Assembly (NCBI RefSeq): GCF_963422355.1
Contig: NC_085085.1
Location: 9,931,306 to 9,995,305, forward strand
Reading direction: 5' to 3'
DNA length: 64,000 nt
Source of the DNA: Corticium candelabrum
Taxonomy: Eukaryota > Porifera > Homoscleromorpha > Homosclerophorida > Plakinidae
Shown here one piece after another: positions 11,640 to 23,040 of this stretch (positions are counted from its first letter, which is position 1; the number at the start of each line of letters is the position of its first letter). A program made the translations under genes and the position numbers. The notes below the pieces were generated by a model that worked only from the letters and a program-made list of their open reading frames with translations, was not told where the DNA came from and did not search any database.

Positions 11640-12066
11640 CATTGGCGTACGCAGGCATGTTTCCAGGTTGCCCGGAAACCCCCTAGAGGTGGGCGTTACC
11701 GCTAACGGTACACAGATGTCTGGGAATTCGAGGCTTTGTTGTAGCACTTGTCTAACGCGCTGTCTTCTCACTGCTACACGTGCCGGTCAGGAATGAAGCG
11801 TCAGTTGACATTGTCGCAGTTTGTAACAGGGCCTACAGCTGCTGAAGATGGAGCCCTCGGAGCGGAGGCTCGAATTGACAGTCAGCCGAAGCGGACAAAG
11901 ATGAGAGTAAATATCAAATATCAATTAAACCATTAATATCAATATTAATCTAGATATTGATATAAAAACAGTTATTAAGATTAATAATATTGATATTAAT
12001 ATAAACAGATCAATAGTATTGATATTAATATGGAAACCCCCCAGAGAAATCCTGGGTACGCGCCTG
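11640..12066 (+). mobile_element. 427-bp non-autonomous hAT-like element, copy 1
   Basis: Ends are cattggcgtacgcagg and cctgggtacgcgcctg (inverted, about 13 of 16 matching CAGnnGCGTACnCAGG). It is flanked by the 5-bp duplication gaatg at 11635-11639 and 12067-12071. A second 427-bp copy lies at 62381-62807 with only scattered differences. It carries an open frame starting MKRQLTLSQFV (from about 11793), which resembles the QxxLxxF PCNA-binding start of many TTF/ZMYM-type hAT transposases, but the frame ends after about 47 residues. The right third is AT-rich (ATATTGATATTAATAT-like). Five-bp duplications fit the hAT5 group. Confidence 0.85.
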
Positions 12067-12366
12067 GAATGATATGGTGTCGTCTGTTCTGTGGTCAGGG
12101 TAAGTTCTCCCCACACCTCTGTTTAGATTGATGTTGTTGGAACATAGTGCTGATTAATTAATTGTCGTGTAGACCGCATGCATGTGACTACTTGCGAGAG
12201 ACTGAGTACAGTATATCCGCGATGCTTACGCATCTATATACGAACGGAGAATACAGAACAATCAGAGTACCCTCCTATGCACGTACAAAACATTTACACA
12301 GTTTAGGTACATCAAGAAACGTGCAGGTGCAAATACAAATATCGTTCTAAATTAATTGCCACAGCC

Positions 12367-14198
12367 TTAATGGCAGTGTTCGCTCAGTTTGGAGACCGTT
12401 GTTGGATGAGCAGTGAAGATGTAACGGGCAACAACAAAGTAGCCAATTCCGCCTCCCATCACAACGCCAAGCAGCAGCCAAACGTTGTACGTCATGACAG
12501 CCAACATGAGAAGATAGCTAATCAGAACTTGTACCATGTGCAGAACGGTCTGCAACATGTGGTCCCCTAACGGAAGACTGCACAGAACAAACGGCGATTA
12601 TAATTAATCTTTCTCACTTCAATAATAGTATAACAGGCGCGGATCTATAGGGTGGCCTACCGGGCCCAACTCCCAGCAAGCTAGCAAGCCCTACAGCCTT
12701 CCGTGACCAAGAGAGGCCTAGTGTACACTCGGCTGGGCTCGAACGGTTTACCAGTGTCACCGATAATCATTTATGCGAGGCTGTTTATAATCACGTGCAA
12801 AACAATTAATCTCGCAAACAAACGAGTTTTAATGCTCTTCACGTATTTACATGGATCGCCTTCTCAGATGTCAGAAATGGGTGTGGCTAGGCTAGACGGT
12901 CTGACCCCTACTGGAAAATCCTGAATCCGCGCCTGAATACCATGAAATTGGTCGATCTAGTAAAATACCGAATAAATTGCTTTCGATCACTGGCCGCGTT
13001 TTCTTGTGCCTGCTGCTCGTTGCGCGGCGGATTTTTGTGTCCTTCGAGAGCATCTTGTTCGACTCTTCTCAGCGTCATTGCCATGAGCACTTCCCGTAGC
13101 ATCTTCAAAGCCTCGTAGAGTGCTGCTATCACAGCTAGTCCGATAGTGGCTCCCGCAATGACTATACACAGCATTACACGACATGATATTTGATTACACA
13201 GATCCGTGTCATTGCATGTCTAGATAGGCATAGGCACCGTGAGGGCATGTCACGTGACAACTGGTCGTAACGACGACTGGGCTGGGGCTAGGGTTAGGGT
13301 TATAAGGTTAAGGTTAGGGTTAGGGATAGGGTCAGGGTTAGAGATAAGGATAGGGTTAGGGTTAGAGCCAGGGTCAGGGTCTGGATCAGAGTCACGGTCA
13401 GGGTCAGGGTCAGGGTCAGAGTCAGGGTCAGGGTCAGGTTAGTTAGCGTCCGGGACCACTTACGGCAATACCGGACCAACCATGGCAACAACATGCAACT
13501 TGTCTGGGAGACCAGTTATGTCAGAAACAAGTGATCGCCGGACCAGTTAGGACGGGGGACCAACTATAGCGTGACAGACCAAAGAGGCCACGGCCTTCGT
13601 CCCTCATCGGCATTAATATAGTAATTAATCTCAAATGCAATAACGTTGCACACGATCTTTGGTCTCCAAACTTCGAGAAGTTTCGCATACTTGCAAAATG
13701 ACTACTACAGTATCTTCCTACCTCCGGCAGAATCGAGGTTCCACCCTTCAAACAGCAAAGGCGTGTCTCCCACGAGATGAAAGTACATCATCATCTAAAA
13801 TGTAAACGCACCACGTTATCGATTAGACTAGCAGCGTCGGCTAATAGATTGTGTGCAGAAAAGACCGAGTGTCCCGTGTTGTGACTTCGATGCAACGTGG
13901 TGTCACCGTGAATGCTGTGCTGGTGGGTGTCGCTCTTGTTGTGGGCGCTGCTATTGTCTATCGCTGAGGGTTGCAGGCGGGGGCTGTGATGGTCGTGATT
14001 CGAATGTAAGTCGTGGTTCATGAACTCTTCGGTCGGTTTAGCCGTTGCAGGAGCGGATGACTGCTGGCCATGGCTGTGACTATGCCTGTGAAGATGGTGA
14101 TCGTGATCAGACGCCGAAGACGTCGCTTGCACTAGACCGCCACAAAGAGCAACGAAAACACAGAACCGCGATTGAAGGGAAAAATGCAACACGGTCAT
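12367..14198 (-). CDS. SLC31A1: CTR1-type high-affinity copper importer
   Basis: Exons read on the minus strand: about 14198-13800 (N-terminal ectodomain), 13794-13722, 13161-12969, 12577-12367; the last three join in phase. The ectodomain starts with a signal-peptide-like MTVLHFSLQSRFCVFVALCG and is very His-rich (HDHHLHRHSHSH), replacing the Met-rich clusters of vertebrate CTR1. MMMYFH before the first helix, the MxxxM selectivity motif (MLAVM), MTYN, and a GGGIG packing motif in helix 3 are all present, and the protein ends in HCH exactly as human CTR1 does. Family role: trimeric plasma-membrane channel for Cu(I). It is divergently paired with the copper ATPase at 15587. One problem: the join of the first two exons has no clean phase-0 donor, so either an unusual donor or a one-base indel before ATGATGATG (13786-13794) is involved. 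Confidence 0.88.
12634..12934. mobile_element. 301-bp hAT-like MITE in a copper-importer intron
   Basis: Starts CAGGCGCGGATCTATAG and ends GAATCCGCGCCTG, giving inverted ends CAGGCGCGGAT. These ends are widespread in hAT-type MITEs. It sits between the last two exons of the importer gene. Confidence 0.7.
13284..13441. repeat. Telomere-like array (GGGTTA/GGGTCA variants) in a copper-importer intron
   Basis: About 158 bp of GGGTTAGGGTTA grading into CAGGGTCAGGGT. It is the second such array in the window, and both are inside introns. Confidence 0.85.
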
Positions 14199-15586
14199 TT
14201 TGTTGTCTCAAGCGGATCTAACTCGTTATTGACGCAATCACGTGGACTATGAACGCCGGGCTAATGAGAGCAATTACAAAGGCGTAGGCAGAACTACTGT
14301 ACGGCCAGTCCACTTTGGCCTGATGCTGAATGGCATCAACTTTTGGGTTAAAGTATGCAGATGATTAAATACGTAATTTATATGCGACAAATATTATTGC
14401 GCGCTTTGTACATGTCTGCGTATGGTTTTGGTTGTGTGCCTTGTTCGTACACTGCACTTGCTTTCATTACACCTCCCAACTATCAGCAGACCGAAGGGTT
14501 ACACCACGCCTATATAGCTACACTAGCACACGATAGGCCAAACTATTTGCTGTCTACGCCCCTGAATTAGTTATTCGTCCGCATTGATTAGTGTGGTGGC
14601 CTACTACTCGTATAGTAAAGAGCATGCCTTCATAAAACAATAACTATTGACGTGATCGTAACGATATGGGTAAGTAACAAAAGAGTAATTAATTTATATA
14701 CCCATTCGCTCATTACTACTTTTCATTAGAAGCCCAATACAGGGGCCACACATTGAATTGATTTTGCAGTATTTTATAATGAGTTCTTCATTAAGTTCTG
14801 AATAGTGTTAAACTATTCAAATTTTAATATTATATAAACTTTCCTTGTATTGACAAATGCATATTTATATTATCATTTGCATTGAAAACCTTTCTGCAGA
14901 TAGATGGAGATAACAGTAATAGTCTAAACAACCTGACTAATTAATGTAAAAATTAAAAATTCGTTATATAAACTAATAAATGATAAAATTTGTTTTCTGC
15001 CATTGGAAAGACTTGCATCCATACTCACTACGTCTACAATTTTCTCTCAATCAATGTACAAAAATTGTAGTTGTAAATGACTTGCAATAAATATATTTAA
15101 ACATGCTTACTCAATCTCAGTGGGAGCAAATGCATGCAGCTTAGCAGACGTCACGTGATCCACCCGCTCCTACGTGATCCACCCGCTCCTACGTGATCCA
15201 CCCGCTCCTACGTCATGCAACTACCAGACGGGTAACTCCAGTTCACGGATCAACGACAGCTACGATTTACTTATGGTGTACGTAGCAGCTTACTACGAAA
15301 GCAAAGTGAACTGCAGGTAGCGACCGAAACGCAACGAAACATAGATACTACGAGTATGCGTTAGCTATTCTAGTCTAGTAGTTAGAGATGTTTCTTACTA
15401 GTTGTTGCCGGAGCAGCTAACTGTTTCGGCTAAGAGCATGTAGTATTTGTTGGTCGTTCTGGATAACTAATCTAGGGGACTGACCCAGCTCTATTGTAGG
15501 CGTGGCTAACGAATCATGTCGACCATTAATGCATTGCTTAGTTGGAGCCTACAACCCTTTTTGCCTTTTCAGATTTCTCTTTCGGC
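14199..15586. promoter_or_regulatory. Divergent control region between copper importer and copper ATPase
   Basis: The two start codons (14198 minus, 15587 plus) face away from each other across 1,388 bp. The middle (about 14650-15110) is AT-rich; the part nearest the ATPase is more GC-rich and holds a 19-bp unit repeated three times (15153-15209). I found no consensus metal-response element (TGCRCNC). Transcription starts are not known, so shared control is an inference from arrangement. Confidence 0.5.
15153..15209. repeat. Three perfect tandem copies of a 19-bp unit
   Basis: The unit acgtgatccacccgctcct occurs at 15153-15171, 15172-15190 and 15191-15209. The left edge makes CACGTG (an E-box) and the right edge continues as acgtca (CRE-like half site). 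It lies 378 bp before the ATPase start codon. Confidence 0.9.
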
Positions 15587-18500
15587 ATGGCAGCTACGAC
15601 GAAGGTCAAATACTCCGTGGAGGGCATGACGTGTCATTCATGCACGAAATCAATCCATAGTGCAGTCTCCGAGCTGCCCGGGGTCCAACAGGTCGACGTC
15701 TTTTTGGAAGGTGCATGTGCAACTGTTGTCTACGACGCCGATCTAACTAATCCTAATGCGATCAAGGAGACGATCGAAGATTGTGGCTTCGACGTCGAGA
15801 CGGTAGTGATCGAAAGCCTCGGCCGGAGCGATCAACACGAAAGGTCCCCTTGCAGAAAGCAACAAGATGTGACGTTCGACGTCGAGGGCATGGTGTGCCA
15901 CTCGTGCGAAAAGAGCATCGAAGGAGCTCTCCAAGAGTTGAACGGCGTTCTCGATTGCAGAGCGTCTCTCGAGAGAAATCAGTCGTGGATACGGTACGAC
16001 ACTAGCCGAGTGTCAGAAGATCAACTGAAAACTACCATAGAAGACTGTGGATTCGACGCCAACGTATCGGGCAAGTTGTGTTACAGTTCTCTGCACAATG
16101 AGCAATCGCGAATGATATGTTGCCTAGAACAGGAAATCCGTGGACACCTGCCGGAGTTAAGGTGTTGTCACGAGTAGATGAGGTCTCCGGAACACAATCA
16201 GAAAGCAGTTTACTTGTGCAAGATCGCTTGGGACGACGTAGAATATTCTCCAGTTCGTACGGTTCTTGTGCGAAGAAGATTGAACCCAAGCGGAGAGCTC
16301 AGACTTATAATCAAAGCTGTGCAGGTCGTATCACAACAGGTGGGCGCAAACGGACTGTCACAGTTAATCTGACGGATTTGAAGTCTGACAACAGGTCGAA
16401 GTTGCTCGAAAAAGAACTGAGAAGCAGAGAAGGTATACAGTGTTATACGTTCTCGCTCTAGATTGCGTCTTTTTTTGTTCCTAAAGTTTATTGTAAATAC
16501 GCCCCTTGCTGTGATCTCTCTAGGCATAATGGCAGTCCGGGTCGACAGAACGTTGGGAAAGGCAGACGTCACTTATGATCCTCGGTTTATCGCATCCTCC
16601 ACGGTAGTGAACGGTATTCACGAAATATCTCCATCGCCCGATCACTCGAACAGAGTCGAGACTCTTCAGCTTGTGGTATGTACGCGTTTCCTGTCTACTC
16701 CTACTTAGCGTTCGCTATCGTTTACATTTTTGGTGTTCCGGCTCTATAGGCCATTTGAAAAACCAGACGCTGTGCCTGTCCGAAATTTTGTAACGCCCTG
16801 CTCGAATTCTCTTTTGCGTTTTGTCCAAATTATTCTCAAACTATAGTATTCTCCCTCTAGAATACGGTTTGATAGGAAGTAGGCAGACAGAGCACGTGTG
16901 CTTATGGCAATTAAAGACACAAGGGACTACTTCATTTGCATTAATGGCAATAGTTCTATTTGATATTTTGGGTTAATAGTTTGCACAAAGCATCTATCTG
17001 TTAGTCTCATGGTGATAATTTCTGGTTATCCGAGACAATCTAATAGGCTAAAATGGCATGTTCTAACCATAACTAGATTATCAAAAGACAGCAATAGTAT
17101 AGCAGTCTGGTCTTTGGAAGAATATGCAGGAAAGTACACTAGTATACATACACAATAGCAATTAACGGCAATATGAAAAAAATAAGTGTAACAGATTTCA
17201 TGACTAGGGACAGGTGGACTGATTTCTATTCATTGGAGGCATATTGTTAATGAAACTCTGGCTGGAACAGCGATTGTCTAGTGAAGACCGGTCTATTAAA
17301 TATAGTCTAACTCTTGCCGTGCACGGGAACCTCTATTGTTGTATAGAAATTCTTTCTTATATCGTCTCTGTTAAAAGGTTACTGGGATGTCGTGTGGTTC
17401 TTGTGTCAACCTAATTGAGCGGACGTTGAAGAAGAAAGCTGGAGTCAAGAGTGCTTCTGTGGCTCTCTCCACGGGCATTGCTCGCATCGAGTACGACTCC
17501 TTCGTCATTGGCCCTCGAGACATCATCTCAGCAATTCACGTAGGACAGTTTGCAATAAAACAAACCCACGTCTCTTTTGACATTGATACGATTGATAGTC
17601 GCTGGGTGAATTTACTGCCACTCTGCCTGAAGCGGAGAAAGGACAAGGTAACCGACTTGGTTATTCAAAGCAAATCAAAAAGTGAACTAATGTTTACCTC
17701 GTGGTTGCTTGCTCTAATAACAATTGCGTAAATTGTCTGTCTGTTTTCTAGATGGTTGATAACGTTCTTAATCTGTCTTGTTTTTGCTATTCCAACCCTC
17801 GCGGTCGACTTCGCTCTCGATAAAGGGTGCGATCAGAGGATAATAACGGACGGATTGTCTGTACACAATCTCGTTTTGTTCATCTTTAGTACTATTGTAA
17901 TGGTACGCAAACCGGGTGGTCGATAAGATGTTTGCTTGCCTAGATATTTTGGTGTGGTATAGGTGGCTGCTGGACGACATTTCTTCGTTTCTGCGTTCAA
18001 GGCCGTGTCTCACTGTAACGCCAACATGGACGTGCTGATTTCCCTCGCTACGTCCATCGCCTATTTGTATTCTGTAAGTCGCACTTGTAACAATTTGAGA
18101 ATTTCTAATAAAGGAAGATTTCAAAATAGTTGGTTGTGTTGGTGGTTGCCATGGCAACTCAAAAACCGTTAAGCCCGGTCACGTTTTTTGATACTCCCCC
18201 GTTGCTGTTTGCATTTATTGCTCTTGGAAGACTGCTGGAATACACAGCCAAAGTAAGAATTCAGATTATGTACACCTTCTGTTAAGCGTCTCATGCTGTA
18301 TTTCTGAGCAGAGAAGAACGTCTGATGCTTTGTCCAAGCTCATGGAACTTCAACCTAAAGAAGCAATTCTTGTTGAGCTTGGGGAAGAAAACACAATCAT
18401 CAAGTAAGACCAGTTGAAACTGCTTACTGGATTAATACTGACGTGCTTGTGCTACCTAAATACGTGGTATGCATTCCATAAATTGGCGTCGCTAGGCATG

Positions 18501-19552
18501 GACCTGGTGAGCCATGGCCTCCCCAACATTATTAGTACGTGTGCCTTTTTGAATGATAGACAATTAAGGTCTTGTAAAAGTTACACCCTAGCAGCTGGCC
18601 TCCCCAATTTTGGAAGCCCAGCGACGCCATAGCTTGGGCGATAATCGTAGGAAGTTTTAGAGCTTTGGAGGACGATTATAATTGTGCTTTATTGCATTTG
18701 GCAGTAATGCAGTGAGGCAAGAAAATTACAGGGAGACATGACTCCTTTGACCATCACGATTCCTCTAAGCACACCCATTTCATACCTAATCTTTTCTCGC
18801 ACTTTCTTGCCTTTTCAACCTCTGCTATGTTTTCCTTTGTGTAGAGAGGAGAATTGTAATATCGATCTTATCCATCGTCACGACGTCGTGAAGGTCATTC
18901 CGGGGGCAAGGGTGCCCGTCGACGGAGTTGTACTGGACGGGCAATCGGTCGTTGACGAATCTATGATCACCGGAGAATCAGTACCCGTCATGAAGACGGC
19001 CGGAGAGCCAGTTACAGCTGGAACTATTAATCAAAACGGTAGACTGTTGGTTAAAGCTACGCAGGTTGGAGGAGACACCATGCTGTCTCAGATAGTCAAG
19101 CTTGTGGAAGAAGCTCAAAATTCGAAGGTGCAGTGACCGTGTTTCTTTACGCGTGCTTTGTCTTAGCGGTGAAACATGATGTAAACACTGTTAAATAGCC
19201 TCAGATACAGCAGTTTGCTGATAAAGTGGCCGGCTACTTTGTTCCCGCAATTCTTGTTCTGTCTGCAATAACATTTACGGTATGGAGCGTTTTGGGACAC
19301 GAGTACCCCAGTCTAGCACATCTGGTGGTGAGTATATTGTTTAATTAATTAATGTATAAAGCATTCATTAGTGCAACTGTACATGTATTCAATTGTCTGA
19401 AATAAGTAACCTGATTGTACACATGTACTCTGCTGATGGTACAGTACGCAGACCGCTTGAACGTAGTAAGCATGTTGAGCATATATAATACTGTAGATAC
19501 GGGTACAGTAGTAGGCAAAGCATTCAACATACATAAAAGGCGGTGTGTGTGT

Positions 19553-19651
<99 letters not shown>

Positions 19652-20336
19652 ACTTTCGCGCTTGCAACCCTAAGACTGCTAAAATTCCCAGCTCGATCAT
19701 CATGAAACTTTGCACACAGAACCACGGTTTAATTGTTTGTTGACTGCATGGCTTTTATAGGGTCCTATACCGCTATATAGACGTACGCAATTTCGGCTCC
19801 CTCCATCTGCCTACTGCTAAAGACAACTGTTTTCCGGCCTCATCATGCAAATACGGTGTCAGCAAAGACAATCTGACATATGCATGGTTGTATTAACATA
19901 GACAAAACTAAAATGCATATGATTTTATAGGACGTTGGCTTAATTAACAAATACCTTCATGGAACGAGAACGTGATATTTACAGATAACATTTTCTTTGC
20001 GGGCAAAGGACAGGCTGCTAAGCTAGAAAATAGGGTGTCGGTTGCATGGCTTTTCTAAGTCCACGTTCGGATTATGGCCACAGCCTTAGTGACGTGTGTG
20101 CACGTTGGCTATTTCCATCAAAGGACTGGAATGACTGTCATAATTAAGATGACATGCATGCATGTCATAAAAACACAAACGCATGCATGGTTATAAAAAT
20201 GTAGGAAAACGATGCGTTCTAATAAGGGAATTAAGTTGGCTTTATACTTCAAATTATTGAATAGTGTGTAGAAAGTTTGTAAATAGAGGTCATGGTATAG
20301 TCTGTAGTATGCAGACACATGCACTGCTCCTTATAT

Positions 20337-20400
<64 letters not shown>

Positions 20401-22953
20401 CCTGTTCTCTACCCATCCGCATACACGCATAAGAATTCTGATTTGCTTATGCATGTTATAAAAATAAGAATAAAAAAGGTTTGTTAAAAAGCTCATTTTT
20501 CTTGTTGCCTAATATCTAATGTATTTAGGAAAGCAATTGCACCTACAAAGGAGAAGAGATAACTCTAAATGCATTTGGTAATGCCGTGGAATTTCTGGAT
20601 GTTGCTTTCTTTACCGCGGTCGCGGTTCTTTGCATCGCCTGTCCCTGCGCTCTCGGATTGGCTACGCCCACCGCGGTTATGGTGGGGACAGGAGTGGGAG
20701 CACAGAACGGTATTCTTATTAAGGGTGGCGAGCCTCTGGAAACGACGCACAAAGTTTCTACTGTTATCTTTGACAAGACGGGAACTCTAACCGAGGGTAA
20801 ACCCAAAGTAACAGTGATGCAAACGTTTGTTGGTGTTGAAGTTTGTACTCCGGAGTTTGCGTTGGCCGCAGCAGCTTCCGCAGAAAAGGACAGCGAACAT
20901 CCCCTGGCTTCGGCGGTGGTGGAGTACGGGAAAGATGTATGCGGAGAAAGAATTGTTTTTCAAATTGGGTATTAAATTTAGAATGTGCAATTGTGTTTGG
21001 AACTAGATGCTGGGAGACGAAAGGTTGGGTCAGCTTTCTTCGTTTGAAGCCGTCGCTGGAAAAGGTGTGAAGTGCAAAGTGTCCGGCTTGGAAAAGGTTC
21101 CTGCAGTCAGCAGGCAATCATCATCAAATTCGACAACAAGAGCTATTGCAGGTATAGACAAAACTGCCTAAAAGCATTGCCTTCTCTCTGTCTTAATTAT
21201 TCTAGTAGTTCTCTGCATACGTGTGTTTACGTTTGTAGTTGAGGGATTGCATGACGTTCTGGTTGGTTCGAGAAAGCTGATGCTGGATAGCAACATAGCT
21301 GTTCCTGTAAACGTTGAAACGGAACTGATGGAGTTGGAGCGAGACGCTCAAACAGCCGTGATTCTTGCCATCGATGGTGAGCGAAAATCGCGGTTTCGCT
21401 TGACGGTCGCGTTGTTTAATCTCTTTTAATTCTAAGGTCTTGTTATTGGAATTTTGGCCATTGCTGATACCTTGAAACAGGAATCCGCCAAAGCTGTCGA
21501 CGTTTTAGGAAAAATGGGGTTGAAGACGGTGCTCCTAACCGGAGACAACGAATTGACCGCCAAAGCTATTGCTCGTCAGGTTCTTTCGAATTCTGCTTTC
21601 ATATATCATGTGCCAAGGGACTCTAGACATGTGGTACCGTTAGGTTGGTATACTTACCGTACGGGCTAACGTACTTCCAGCCGAGAAAGCTGAGGCGGTG
21701 AAAGAGCTACAAGAAAACGGCGAGATGGTTGCCATGGTCGGAGACGGTATTAACGACTCTATTGCGCTTGCGCAGGCGAATGTTGGCATTGCTATTGGAA
21801 CGGGGACGGACGTCGCTCTGGAAGCAGCAGACGTCGTGCTAGTCAAGGTATGGCTGTACGTGGCATACTGATAGTTACCAAGCGCTTACAGCAGCTAGAA
21901 AATTAAAGATTAGACACACGTGAACGGAGCGTCGACATGACAGACGCCTGATCCAGAGTAGATAGATAGACATTTGCACTATAGTCTTTAGTCAAGTGCA
22001 AATACTGACGAGTAAACGCACAGCTTAAGGCATAAACTAGACAAACAGATAGTAATTAAACCAGTTTCTTTGTCATTATTATAATTAATTTGAGAAGGAC
22101 TGCTCCAAATGGGAGCTCTTAATTGCAATGATACAATATGAGCCCTAGATATCGCTTGAGCTCATGTAGAGAAAACGAACGAGTAGACTCAGTACCAGAC
22201 GAGCCACGTGTGCATATTATGGTTACATATTGAGCTGTAGTGTCTTTCTTGTTTGTTGGAGTAGGACAATCTGATGGATGTTGTAACGGCCATCGACCTT
22301 TCCCGATCCACCGTTCGTCGAATCCGTTTGAACTTTGCCTGGGCAGTTGTCTATAACATGATCGGTATACCGCTAGCGGCGGGAGCTCTCATAACGGTCG
22401 GACTCAGACTTGCTCCCTGGATGGCGGCCGCTGCGATGGCAATGTCATCGGTAACTGTCGTCACTTCGTCTCTTCTTCTCAAGTGGTACGCACACTAGTC
22501 ATAAGTATACATGGCAAATATAAAGTAGAGCGCCACATATATCCGGACAGTTTGGACGGGAGGGTGTCTGGTTGTAGGAGACTTGTTTAGATAAGCGGTA
22601 TCACCGTCACTATCATTGTCTCCGTTCAGCTCTGTATTTATGCAAATTTTTGGTCTATTTCATGGCTCTGGTTTTGTGCATTTGATTTTGCACCACTGAT
22701 TTGGTGGTCAATTGATGACCACGTGACGGACAATAAGGTGGCGCTCTACTGTAATAACTATATAACTACAAATGTACATTAATAATTAATTAAGTGTATT
22801 TATACACACTTGTTGTTTAGTTATCGAAAGCCTAGGTCAGCGGAGCCTTCGTCAGAGTTCCAAAGAGATGACGCAAATTCGGGAATGAAGTCTACGCAAT
22901 CAAGAAAGGGTCCTAGAGAATACGAGCTGCTGCTGTCCTCGGAAATGGCGTAA
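15587..22953 (+). CDS. ATP7: ATP7-type copper-transporting P1B-ATPase
   Basis: Exons: 15587 to about 16070, a linker exon ending 16432, then 16524-16675, 17378-17647, 17752-17902, 17963-18073, 18130-18252, 18312-18403, 18845-19127, 19199-19327, 20529-20936, 21007-21151, 21239-21376, 21437-21579, 21644-21847, 22265-22485, 22821-22953. Four N-terminal HMA-like domains: GMTCHSC, GMVCHSC, a degenerate one without CxxC, and GMSCGSC. Core motifs: TGES (actuator), CPC (copper site in helix 6), DKTGT (phosphorylated Asp), SEHPLA, TGDN, GDGINDS, MAMSS. The tail [11 protein letters not shown] has a dileucine-like signal, as in trafficking of ATP7A/B. Family role: pumps Cu(I) into the secretory pathway or out of the cell. 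The start ATG 15587 is chosen because it leads directly into HMA1. Two joins are unresolved: the frame change near 16070-16210 and the phase at 17647/17752. The Pro usual after GDGINDS is Ile here. Confidence 0.93.
19543..19643. repeat. (GT)n microsatellite in an ATP7 intron
   Basis: About 48 GT units followed by GCGCGCG, in the 1.2-kb intron before the CPC exon. Confidence 0.95.
20344..20399. repeat. (TA)n microsatellite in the same ATP7 intron
   Basis: About 24 TA units, preceded by a short CATA run. Confidence 0.9.
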
Positions 22954-22973
22954 GTTGACTGTTGTTTGTCTCG

Positions 22974-23040
22974 AAGAAGAAGAAGAAGAAGAAGAAGAAG
23001 AAGAAGAAGAAGAAGAAAAAGAAGAAGAAGACAAAGAAAA
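22974..23040. repeat. (GAA)n run just downstream of the ATP7 stop
   Basis: About 20 GAA units with minor interruptions, starting 21 bp after the stop codon, so probably in the 3' UTR. Confidence 0.85.

Noticed and set aside
12736..12760. tRNA B-box-like word (ggctcgaacgg)
   Set aside because: No cloverleaf or A-box at the right distance; it lies inside a hAT-like MITE. No tRNA, rRNA or CRISPR array was found in the window.
13239..13494. Leu/Thr and Gly/Ser repeat peptides on both strands
   Set aside because: They come from the telomere-like array in an intron.
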